From NCBI GenBank assembly GCA_900547685.1, contig URHS01000072.1:1-8866 (forward strand): a DNA stretch of 8,866 nt. Reading direction: 5' to 3'. The notes under the pieces are model-generated. The model was not told the DNA's origin. It did not search any database and was given only the letters and a program-made list of their open reading frames with translations. Positions 1-5,447 of the stretch are shown here, piece after piece (positions within the stretch are counted from its first letter, which is position 1; the number at the start of each line of letters is the position of its first letter). This stretch comes from an uncultured Blautia sp. (GTDB taxonomy: Bacteria; Bacillota; Clostridia; Lachnospirales; Lachnospiraceae). The translations under genes were made by a program, and so were the position numbers.

Positions 1-55
1 TTGCGGACAAACGGTTTTCAAGACCGCCTCGTTATGACCACTTCGATATCTCTCC
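1..55 (-). tRNA. tRNA-Ser (anticodon UGA), 5' part only
   Basis: Read on the minus strand from 55 downward, the sequence begins GGAGAGAT, the usual 5' acceptor strand of serine tRNAs. It continues through a D arm (stem TCG/CGA, GG in the loop) into an anticodon arm with stem GCGGT/ACCGT and loop CTTGAAA. The anticodon TGA lies at 18-20 and reads UCA and related UCN codons. The window ends inside the long variable arm, so the T arm, the 3' acceptor strand and any encoded CCA are not visible. A36-A37-A38 in the loop is the known recognition motif of the prenyltransferase MiaA. The isotype call rests on the 5' half alone but fits a class II serine tRNA well. Confidence 0.93.
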
Positions 56-82
56 GAATGCGCTGTGTCAGCGACAGGTAGT

Positions 83-112
83 ATATTAACATGCTTTGAC
101 AGTATATGTCAA
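83..112 (-). promoter_or_regulatory. sigma-A type promoter of tRNA-Ser
   Basis: On the minus strand a perfect TTGACA (107-112) is followed after 18 bases by TAATAT (83-88), about 28 bases before the tRNA 5' end. TATACT at 80-85 overlaps as a second -10 choice but would need a 21-base spacer. The -35 box is one arm of a perfect inverted repeat, TTGACA-5-TGTCAA (96-112). The promoter begins 6 bases after the ispD stop codon. Confidence 0.75.
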
Positions 113-118
113 GCCTTT

Positions 119-814
119 TTATAAAATTTTTTCCAAAAATTTTTCCGCCACTAAAATATCTTCCGGTGTCGTGATTTTTATATTCTCATAAGTACCCTCT
201 ACAACATATACAGGTATATTTTTATATCGTTCCACTATCATGGCATCATCTGTTATCCCCTGCATAGATGTGCTTCTGGCTATATTATATGCTTCTTTAA
301 TTAAAGAATAGGAAAATACCTGCGGTGTCTGAACAGACCAGACTCTGCTTCTTTCAGGGGTTTCAGATACCATCTTCTTTTCATCAATAATTTTCACAGT
401 ATCTTTGGAAGGCATCCCTGCAATACATGCATTGTAAGCAATTACCCCCTCTTTGGTACGTTTAATAATATCCTCTGTAACAAAAGGTCTTGCTCCATCA
501 TGTATAAACACATACTCTGTATCGGCAGAACACGCTTTTAATCCCGCATAAACGGAATCATAGCGTTCTTTTCCGCCTTCAGTTATGCATTTTACCTTTG
601 TAAATCCATACTTTTCTATAATTTCACTTCTGCAATAATCGATACTTTCTTTTCCCGTAACTACGACTATTTCCTGAATTTCATCTGATTTCTGAAAACA
701 CATCAGGCTATAATACAGCAATGGTTTTCCCTGCAACATTAAAAATTGTTTTTGAATTTTTGTTTTCATTCGTTTTCCTTGTCCTGCTGCAAGAATAATT
801 GCTGTACATTTCAT
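119..814 (-). CDS. ispD: 2-C-methyl-D-erythritol 4-phosphate cytidylyltransferase
   Basis: Cytosolic enzyme of the MEP isoprenoid pathway; it joins CTP and 2-C-methyl-D-erythritol 4-phosphate into CDP-methylerythritol, releasing pyrophosphate. The 231 residues match the family length. The N-terminal nucleotide-binding loop LAAGQGKRM (8-16) and KQF (22-24) supply R15 and K22, equivalent to E. coli R20 and K27. HDGARPFV (105-112) holds the metal-site aspartate D106. R155 before TPQVF (163-167) and K213 in NIKITTPED match the substrate-binding Arg and Lys of the E. coli enzyme. No key residue is missing. The ATG has AAGGAG 7 bases upstream, and that site overlaps the TAA stop of tsaD, so the two are probably translationally coupled. 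It appears to be the last gene of rnz-tsaD-ispD. No terminator is visible between its stop and the tRNA-Ser promoter. Confidence 0.97.
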   Translation of the reverse strand: MKCTAIILAAGQGKRMKTKIQKQFLMLQGKPLLYYSLMCFQKSDEIQEIVVVTGKESIDYCRSEIIEKYGFTKVKCITEGGKERYDSVYAGLKACSADTEYVFIHDGARPFVTEDIIKRTKEGVIAYNACIAGMPSKDTVKIIDEKKMVSETPERSRVWSVQTPQVFSYSLIKEAYNIARSTSMQGITDDAMIVERYKNIPVYVVEGTYENIKITTPEDILVAEKFLEKIL

Positions 815-826
815 CTTTTGTTCTCC

Positions 827-1852
827 TTATCTTTCTCCTAATTTCAAATTGGGAACTGCATTCAAATCCCACCCGTGACGAGTACCTTTTAAATATTCAT
901 AATATGCCGCTACACCAATCATAGCTGCATTGTCTGTACAAAAAATAGGTGATGGATGATAAAACTTAATTTTATTTTCCTCACAGGCTTTTTCCATAGC
1001 ATTTCGCAAAGTCTGGTTCGATGCCACACCACCGGCAATAGCAAGTTTATCAATTCCATAATCTTTTGCAGCTGCAATAGCATGCTCTACTAACACTTCC
1101 ACTACACAGCGCTGAAAAGAAGCTGCAATATCCGCTTCTACAATCGGTTCTCCCTGCATTTTGCATTTATTAATATGATTTAAAACAGCCGATTTTACTC
1201 CACTAAAACTAAAATCATAGGGTGCATCTTCAATTTTTGCTTTTGGGAAGTCCATTGCATAAGCATTACCTTCTTTTGAAAGTTTATCAATTTTCGGCCC
1301 TCCCGGATATCCCAGACCAATAGCACGAGCTACTTTATCAAAAGCTTCTCCCGCTGCGTCATCTCTTGTTCTTCCTAAAATTTCAAATTCTCCATAGTCC
1401 TTTACAATTACCAGATGTGTATGACCACCTGACACAACAAGACATAAAAATGGGGGCTCTAATTCCAAATTTTCTATATAATTGGCAGAAATGTGTCCTT
1501 CGATATGATGAACTCCTACCAACGGAATATCTTTCGCAAAACTAATTGCCTTCGCTTCAGCCACCCCTACTAAAAGTGCTCCTACCAGACCCGGTCCATA
1601 AGTAACTCCTATGGCATCTAAATCATCCAGTGTAACCTCTGCTTCCTTTAAAGCTTCCTCAATTACCTGGTTAATTTTCTCAATATGCTTTCTGGATGCA
1701 ATTTCCGGAACCACACCTCCATACAATTTGTGTAAATCAATCTGAGAAGAAATAACATTTGACAAAACAGTACGTCCATTCTTCACTACAGATGCCGCTG
1801 TTTCATCACAGGAACTTTCTATTGCCAAAATCAATACATCTTCCTTATTCAT
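827..1852 (-). CDS. tsaD: tRNA N6-adenosine threonylcarbamoyltransferase TsaD
   Basis: Catalytic subunit of t6A synthesis: it transfers the threonylcarbamoyl group from threonylcarbamoyl-AMP to A37 of tRNAs that read ANN codons, working with TsaB and TsaE. The 341 residues form a standard ASKHA-fold Kae1/TsaD protein. Visible motifs are the N-terminal phosphate loop AIESSCDETAA (10-20), GPGLVGALLVG (87-97), the metal-binding HIEGH (H116 and H120), SGGHTHL (141-147), GEAFDKVAR (168-176) and the C-terminal metal ligand D307 in CTDNAA. The start is supported by AAGGAGAG just upstream; the SD overlaps the TAA stop of rnz, leaving an 11-base gap. TsaB and TsaE lie about 1.8-2.9 kb upstream on the same strand, beyond the rimI terminator, so TsaD is probably in a different transcription unit. 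Older annotation as an O-sialoglycoprotease (gcp) is obsolete. Confidence 0.98.
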   Translation of the reverse strand: MNKEDVLILAIESSCDETAASVVKNGRTVLSNVISSQIDLHKLYGGVVPEIASRKHIEKINQVIEEALKEAEVTLDDLDAIGVTYGPGLVGALLVGVAEAKAISFAKDIPLVGVHHIEGHISANYIENLELEPPFLCLVVSGGHTHLVIVKDYGEFEILGRTRDDAAGEAFDKVARAIGLGYPGGPKIDKLSKEGNAYAMDFPKAKIEDAPYDFSFSGVKSAVLNHINKCKMQGEPIVEADIAASFQRCVVEVLVEHAIAAAKDYGIDKLAIAGGVASNQTLRNAMEKACEENKIKFYHPSPIFCTDNAAMIGVAAYYEYLKGTRHGWDLNAVPNLKLGER

Positions 1853-1863
1853 GAGTTCTCTCC

Positions 1864-2772
1864 TTATTCTTCAAACATCAGCTCCACAGACTGTCTGTCT
1901 CTGGCTGCAATAGTATTTGGAAAAATATCTGTAGCTTCCTTTACCGCTTCTTCCGGTCTCACCAGAGAAGGACTATAATGCGTCAGCCACATTTCCCCTA
2001 CTTGTGCCTCCTTTGCCAACTGTGCAGCTTCTTTAAATGTCATATGTTTATATGCCTTTGCCTTTTCTTCCTTTTCCTGTTCTCCGTACATACCTTCACA
2101 GATGAACAAGTCCGAACCTGCTGCATGATCTGAAATTGCTTTTACCGGTCTGGTATCCGTAGTATACGTAAGCTTAATTCCTTTTCTCGGTGCTCCCAAT
2201 ACCATATCCGGAGTATAAGTATTTCCTTCACATACCACTGTTTCACCTTTTTGCAGGGAATTCCAGCATTTCAAAGGAATATTCTGTGCTTTTGCCCTTT
2301 GAGCATCAAATTTTCCTGCTCTTTTAATCTCCAGTGTATATCCATAACAAATCACATTATGGTTTACACGAAAAGCTGTAATGCAATAACCGTTCAGCTC
2401 ATAAGTTTCTTCCGGCTGTGTCAACTCAATACACTGAATTTCAAAGGGAAGTTCCGGTGCAATCACCCGAAGTGCAGAAACTACACGTACAAGCCCCTTA
2501 GGTCCAATTAAAGTAAGAGGCTCTGTTCTTTCTGCATTTCCCATGGTAAGTAAAAGCCCCGGAAGCCCACTGATATGATCTGCGTGATAATGCGTAAAGC
2601 AAATAACATCAATGGGTTTAAAACTCCAGCCCTTTTCTTTCACCGCTACCTGCGTTCCTTCTCCACAGTCAATCATCAGATTGCTGCCATTATATCTTGT
2701 CATTAAAGATGTCAATTTTCTTCTGGGCAGGGGCATCATTCCCCCTGTTCCTAATAAGCATACATCTAACAT
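1864..2772 (-). CDS. rnz: Ribonuclease Z (tRNA 3' processing endonuclease)
   Basis: Metallo-beta-lactamase-fold zinc endonuclease that cuts tRNA precursors after the discriminator base. From the start chosen here it has 302 residues. The ligand set of bacterial RNase Z is complete: HYHADH (H61, H63, D65, H66), H138, D206 in YTTDTRP, and H264 in LTHYSP. H242 in HMTFKEAA sits where the catalytic histidine of the HST motif lies. The exosite arm (about 150-180) is present but has IPLKCW where B. subtilis RNase Z has a GP motif. The reading frame extends upstream to an ATG at 2814, but I prefer the ATG at 2772: it has GAGGA 6 bases upstream, begins directly with the conserved LDVCLLGTGG strand, and a TGCTATAAT promoter lies inside the longer version. 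It is probably the first gene of rnz-tsaD-ispD. Confidence 0.93.
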   Translation of the reverse strand: MLDVCLLGTGGMMPLPRRKLTSLMTRYNGSNLMIDCGEGTQVAVKEKGWSFKPIDVICFTHYHADHISGLPGLLLTMGNAERTEPLTLIGPKGLVRVVSALRVIAPELPFEIQCIELTQPEETYELNGYCITAFRVNHNVICYGYTLEIKRAGKFDAQRAKAQNIPLKCWNSLQKGETVVCEGNTYTPDMVLGAPRKGIKLTYTTDTRPVKAISDHAAGSDLFICEGMYGEQEKEEKAKAYKHMTFKEAAQLAKEAQVGEMWLTHYSPSLVRPEEAVKEATDIFPNTIAARDRQSVELMFEE

Positions 2773-2794
2773 CTCATTGTCCTCATTTCTATCT

Positions 2795-2803
2795 ATTATA
2801 GCA
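2795..2803 (-). promoter_or_regulatory. extended -10 promoter for rnz-tsaD-ispD
   Basis: The minus strand reads TGCTATAAT: a consensus TATAAT (2795-2800) with the TGn extension. The -35 region (2818-2823, AACTGT) is poor, as is usual for extended -10 promoters. Transcription would start near 2788, giving a leader of about 16 bases that contains the rnz Shine-Dalgarno. A 6-bp inverted repeat (TAGCAC/GTGCTA, 2814-2819 and 2830-2835) covers the -35 region and the stop codon of the preceding gene. Confidence 0.65.
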
Positions 2804-2832
2804 TTTCTTATCATAGCACAGTTTTTTTCGTG

Positions 2833-3081
2833 CTACAACATTTCATTTTCCATTTTCTTTTCCACCGGAATCTGAAAGCCTGCAATCCATTTGTCATAGC
2901 AACTTTCACACAAGTCAAAGTTATGATATTCCCCATCTTTCTCTGAAAAATATCCCCAAAAAGCCGTCACAGGCAGAACCCCTTCCATAATCACACCATC
3001 TTTTACATTTAATTTTTTTCCACAACAATTACAGTATACTTCAACAACCTGATTTTCCTTTTTTTCTTCGTATTTTCTCAT
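2833..3081 (-). CDS. small cysteine-rich (double CxxC) protein of unknown function
   Basis: I do not recognise this 82-residue protein. It starts with a charged, lysine/glutamate-rich segment (2-14). Then come a first cysteine cluster C17-x-C19-C20-G, a middle part with a hydrophobic/aromatic stretch (VLPVTAFWGYF, 35-45), and a second cluster C58-x-x-C61 (LCESCYDKW, 57-65). CxxC pairs about 40 residues apart suggest a single zinc-binding ribbon or knuckle, which is inference. No signal peptide or membrane segment is seen. The frame is open upstream to 3189, but the ATG at 3081 has a near-perfect AGGAGG 5 bases away, and the longer version would run through the promoter region. It lies between the rimI terminator and the rnz promoter, so it may be transcribed alone or read through into rnz. 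The stop codon lies in an inverted repeat. Confidence 0.8.
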   Translation of the reverse strand: MRKYEEKKENQVVEVYCNCCGKKLNVKDGVIMEGVLPVTAFWGYFSEKDGEYHNFDLCESCYDKWIAGFQIPVEKKMENEML

Positions 3082-3124
3082 TTCTTCCTCCTGCTTGTGG
3101 AATAATTTTTCAACTACGTTGTTT

Positions 3125-3130
3125 ATTATA
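3125..3130 (-). promoter_or_regulatory. probable -10 box of the small cysteine-rich gene
   Basis: TATAAT lies on the minus strand 44 bases before the ATG, predicting a leader of about 37 bases. The -35 region at 17 bases spacing (3148-3153) is not canonical and is overlapped by a small perfect palindrome, TCCCA-G-TGGGA (3149-3159), which could be a regulator site. The rimI terminator lies just upstream, which makes a new promoter here plausible. Confidence 0.5.
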
Positions 3131-3174
3131 CATGAAGGCCATTTCAAATCCCAGTGGGAAATCGCTCTAAACTT

Positions 3175-3200
3175 AGAAAAAGATAGCAATTTTGCTATCT
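3175..3200 (-). terminator. intrinsic terminator overlapping the end of rimI
   Basis: Positions 3181-3200 form a perfect 9-bp inverted repeat (AGATAGCAA/TTGCTATCT, 2-base centre). On the minus strand it is followed by TTTTCT, which with the last stem base gives a run of five T. The TAG stop of rimI (3195-3197) lies inside the stem. The stem is AT-rich, so efficiency may be moderate. On the plus strand it is also followed by TTT, but no plus-strand gene needs it. Confidence 0.7.
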
Positions 3201-3629
3201 TTTACACATTACAACTCCGTTTTCCACCGGTTCTTCATAAAAATTTTTTCTTACACTAATAACAGAAAAGCCGCAAGACTCATACAGCGCACGAGCTCTT
3301 TCGTTGCTTTCTCTCACTTCCAGGAAATATGAGATTACCCCTTTTTCCCTTGCGAAAGCTTCCAGTTTTTCTAACAATGCTCTACCGATTTTCTGTCCCT
3401 GATATTCCTTTTTTACAGAAACATTTGTAATTTCACCCTCATCCAGCACCGTCCACATTCCAATGTATCCTACCAGCACCTCATCTATATATGCCACAAA
3501 ATACAAAGCTTTTTCATCCTTTACAGCTCCCAAAAAATCCGCTTCTTTCCAGGGTTTTGAAAAATTTTCTGCCTCTATCCTCGCTGCTGCTCTTACATCC
3601 TGCTCCTGCATTTCTCTAATTTTAAGCAT
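3195..3629 (-). CDS. rimI: Ribosomal protein S18-alanine N-acetyltransferase RimI
   Basis: GNAT-fold enzyme that acetylates the N-terminal alanine of ribosomal protein S18 with acetyl-CoA. Its 144 residues are family length. The N-terminal IREMQEQDV and NFSKPW (22-27) segments are typical of RimI. The acetyl-CoA pyrophosphate loop is YQGQKIGRALL (76-86). The C-terminal half carries LEVRESNERARALYESCGF (103-121), with E104 and Y116 aligning to the catalytic Glu103 and Tyr115 of Salmonella/E. coli RimI. The start overlaps the tsaB stop by 8 bases (ATGCTTAA), and no good Shine-Dalgarno precedes it, so translation probably depends on coupling to tsaB. Linkage to tsaB and tsaE is common in Bacillota. 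A terminator hairpin covers the stop codon, so this is likely the last gene of tsaE-tsaB-rimI. Confidence 0.94.
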   Translation of the reverse strand: MLKIREMQEQDVRAAARIEAENFSKPWKEADFLGAVKDEKALYFVAYIDEVLVGYIGMWTVLDEGEITNVSVKKEYQGQKIGRALLEKLEAFAREKGVISYFLEVRESNERARALYESCGFSVISVRKNFYEEPVENGVVMCKR

Positions 3630-4344
3630 TTTCTGTCTTTGCCAGGCGTTCTGCCCTTTCCCTTTCTGCCTGAGATACTCGCAGATAATCCGGCTGATGC
3701 TCTGTGGCTGTCTGGATTTTACCTTGTTTAAAGTAAATACTTGCCAAAGCAGCTACTGCCCCGGCTCTTTGACGGCTTAAATGTGCCGGAGCAAAACTAT
3801 ATTTCACTTTGCAATTCTCTCTTATAATTTCTTTAAAAACAGGAACTCCATCCCCTAAAAAGACAACTTTCTTGCCCATTCCGTTTAATACTTCTAAAAG
3901 TTCCTGAATAGACAAAGCATCCTGCTCTTTTACAGTTACAAACTCATGATTTTGAAACTTATAAATACCTGTATACACCTGATTTCTTCTCGCATCCATA
4001 ATCGGACATACAACTGTGTCTTCTCCCGTATCATAAAGATTATATGCCAGCGCATCTACTGTGGGTACTGCAATCAAAGGTTTTTCAAGAGCCAGCCCCA
4101 ACCCTTTCGCTGTCGCAGAACCAATACGCAGTCCTGTAAATGAGCCGGGTCCTGCTGCTACTGCAATGGCATCTATGCTGTTTAAATCCAGCTGAATGTT
4201 ATTTTTTATTTCATCCAGCATAGGCAGCAAAGTCTGTGAATGTGTTTTTTTATAATTCATTGTATATTCTGCTACAAGAGTGTCATCTTCCATAACTGCA
4301 ACAGATGCCACCAGCCCTGAACTGTCCAATGCTAATATTTTCAT
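3622..4344 (-). CDS. tsaB: tRNA threonylcarbamoyladenosine biosynthesis protein TsaB
   Basis: Non-catalytic partner of TsaD in t6A37 synthesis; it has the same ASKHA fold but lacks the metal-binding HxxxH of TsaD. Length is 240 residues, normal for the family. Motifs: N-terminal MKILALDSSG (1-10), HSQTLLPML (35-43), the strongly conserved AGPGSFTGLRIG (64-75), MDARRNQVY (116-124) and a C-terminal PDYLRVSQAER (218-228). The ATG has AAAGGAG 8 bases upstream, within the 15-base gap after tsaE. The 3' end overlaps rimI by 8 bases in another frame. Its likely operon is tsaE-tsaB-rimI. Older names are YeaZ or a protease-like protein; no protease activity should be assumed. Confidence 0.97.
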   Translation of the reverse strand: MKILALDSSGLVASVAVMEDDTLVAEYTMNYKKTHSQTLLPMLDEIKNNIQLDLNSIDAIAVAAGPGSFTGLRIGSATAKGLGLALEKPLIAVPTVDALAYNLYDTGEDTVVCPIMDARRNQVYTGIYKFQNHEFVTVKEQDALSIQELLEVLNGMGKKVVFLGDGVPVFKEIIRENCKVKYSFAPAHLSRQRAGAVAALASIYFKQGKIQTATEHQPDYLRVSQAERERAERLAKTENA

Positions 4345-4359
4345 CTAAAATACTCCTTT

Positions 4360-4797
4360 CTACATTTCTAATTCTAAACCTGTAATGGTAATCTTACGAT
4401 AGTCAAATCCTTTCTCCAAATCCTTTTCAATAGTAATGGAAATAATATCAGACGGTAAAATTTCTTCAATAAGCTCTGCCCATTCAATAAGACACACACC
4501 TTGTCCGAAAAAATAATCATCATATCCGATTTCTTCCATTTCTTCTATGTCGCCAATACGATACACATCAAAATGATAAAAAGGAAGTCTTCCTTCCTCA
4601 TATTCCTGAATAATGGTAAAGGTTGGACTGTTTACCGGTTCTGTAATTCCCAATCCCCTAGCTACTCCCTGGGTAAACACTGTTTTTCCTACTCCCAAAT
4701 CACCGTTTAATGTATAAACCTGTCCGGGAAGAGCTTTCATTCCTATCTTTTCACCTAAACAAAAGGTTTCATTTGCATTATATGTTTCTATTATCAT
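4360..4797 (-). CDS. tsaE: tRNA threonylcarbamoyladenosine biosynthesis ATPase TsaE
   Basis: Small P-loop ATPase that binds the TsaB-TsaD complex and is needed for multi-turnover t6A formation. The 145 residues cover the whole family. The Walker A motif is GDLGVGKT (32-39). T60 and neighbours in NSPTFTIIQEY (56-66) resemble the switch region of the family. HFDVYRI (75-81) and IEWAE (104-108) are conserved TsaE signatures. The ATG has AAGAGG 7 bases upstream. It is first in the tsaE-tsaB-rimI unit and lies divergent to the cyclophilin gene, with a promoter in the 124-base gap. Nothing is unusual in the protein itself. Confidence 0.97.
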   Translation of the reverse strand: MIIETYNANETFCLGEKIGMKALPGQVYTLNGDLGVGKTVFTQGVARGLGITEPVNSPTFTIIQEYEEGRLPFYHFDVYRIGDIEEMEEIGYDDYFFGQGVCLIEWAELIEEILPSDIISITIEKDLEKGFDYRKITITGLELEM

Positions 4798-4832
4798 AGA
4801 TTGACCTCTTAATCTTTCTTATTCGTTGTACT

Positions 4833-4861
4833 AGTATAGCACACAAAATTCCAGCTTGCAC
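4833..4861 (-). promoter_or_regulatory. promoter of tsaE-tsaB-rimI
   Basis: The minus strand has TGCTATACT, an extended -10 with TATACT at 4833-4838. The -35 position at 17-base spacing (4856-4861) reads GTGCAA, which matches the consensus weakly. Transcription would start near 4826, about 28 bases before the tsaE ATG. The -35 hexamer coincides with that of the divergent cyclophilin promoter. Confidence 0.55.
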
Positions 4862-4884
4862 CTTTTATTTTTTCCGCTTATAAT
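4856..4884 (+). promoter_or_regulatory. promoter of the cyclophilin gene
   Basis: TTGCAC (4856-4861), a 17-base spacer and a consensus TATAAT (4879-4884) precede the ATG by 37 bases. The Shine-Dalgarno AAAGGAG is at 4906-4912. The -35 box is the same six base pairs used in the opposite direction by the tsaE promoter. Confidence 0.65.
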
Positions 4885-4921
4885 GTTCAAATAAACTACT
4901 GAAATAAAGGAGAATTTTATT

Positions 4922-5440
4922 ATGGCAAATCCAATCGTAACCATTACTATGGCAAACGGCGATGTTATGAAAGCAGAATTATATCCTGAAATCGCCCCAA
5001 ATACAGTAAATAACTTTATCAGTCTTATTAAAGACGGCTTCTATGACGGATTAATTTTCCATCGCGTTATTCGCGGCTTCATGATTCAAGGCGGCTGTCC
5101 TAACGGTACAGGCATGGGTGGTCCTGGCTATTCGATTAAAGGTGAATTTTCCCAGAATTATTTTGAAAACAATTTGGCACATACACCAGGAGTTCTTTCC
5201 ATGGCTCGTGCAATGCATCCGGATTCTGCCGGCAGCCAGTTCTTCATCATGCATGAAACTTCTCCGCACTTAGATGGTGCTTACGCTGCTTTCGGAAAAA
5301 TCACAGAAGGCATGGACGTAGTAAATAAAATCGCAGAAACACGTACAGATTACAGCGACCGTCCTTTAGAAGAACAGAAAATTCAGACCATGACAGTAGA
5401 TACTTTTGGTGTGGAATATCCTGCTCCTGAAAAGTGCTAA
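4922..5440 (+). CDS. Cyclophilin-type peptidyl-prolyl cis-trans isomerase
   Basis: Catalyses cis-trans isomerisation of X-Pro bonds and assists protein folding; with no signal peptide or membrane segment it should be cytoplasmic. A single cyclophilin domain fills the 172 residues. FHRVIRGFMIQGG (46-58) includes catalytic R48 (CypA R55) with F53, M54 and Q56. LSMARA (92-97) and SAGSQFFI (102-109) follow, then HLDG (116-119). CypA W121, important for cyclosporin binding, is H116 here, so low cyclosporin sensitivity is likely (inference). Y121 replaces CypA H126, as is common in bacteria. The start is clear: ATG with AAAGGAG 9 bases upstream. It seems monocistronic and converges on the YigZ-type gene with only 7 bases between the stops. 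No clear terminator follows on this strand. Confidence 0.96.
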   Translation: MANPIVTITMANGDVMKAELYPEIAPNTVNNFISLIKDGFYDGLIFHRVIRGFMIQGGCPNGTGMGGPGYSIKGEFSQNYFENNLAHTPGVLSMARAMHPDSAGSQFFIMHETSPHLDGAYAAFGKITEGMDVVNKIAETRTDYSDRPLEEQKIQTMTVDTFGVEYPAPEKC

Positions 5441-5447
5441 TTTATTT

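Noticed and set aside
96..125. Plus-strand promoter TTGACA-18-TATAAA reading antisense into ispD
   Set aside because: Good consensus match, but no plus-strand gene or terminator context follows; kept only as a note under the inverted-repeat finding.
827..1852. Glycoprotease (gcp) function for tsaD
   Set aside because: Historic annotation; the HxxxH site binds the metal used in t6A synthesis, and the tsaB and tsaE neighbours fit TsaD.
2814..2835. Hairpin TAGCAC/GTGCTA as a terminator between the small gene and rnz
   Set aside because: No T run follows the stem on either strand and the 10-base loop holds the A run; it does not look like an intrinsic terminator.
2251..2875. Plus-strand open frames of 86 and 87 codons opposite rnz
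   Set aside because: They lie antisense to a clear RNase Z gene, have no credible ribosome binding site and encode no recognisable motif; they are shadows of the real gene.
3463..4710. Plus-strand open frames of 65-105 codons opposite rimI, tsaB and tsaE
   Set aside because: Antisense to well-supported genes, cysteine/serine-rich low-information translations, no start signals.
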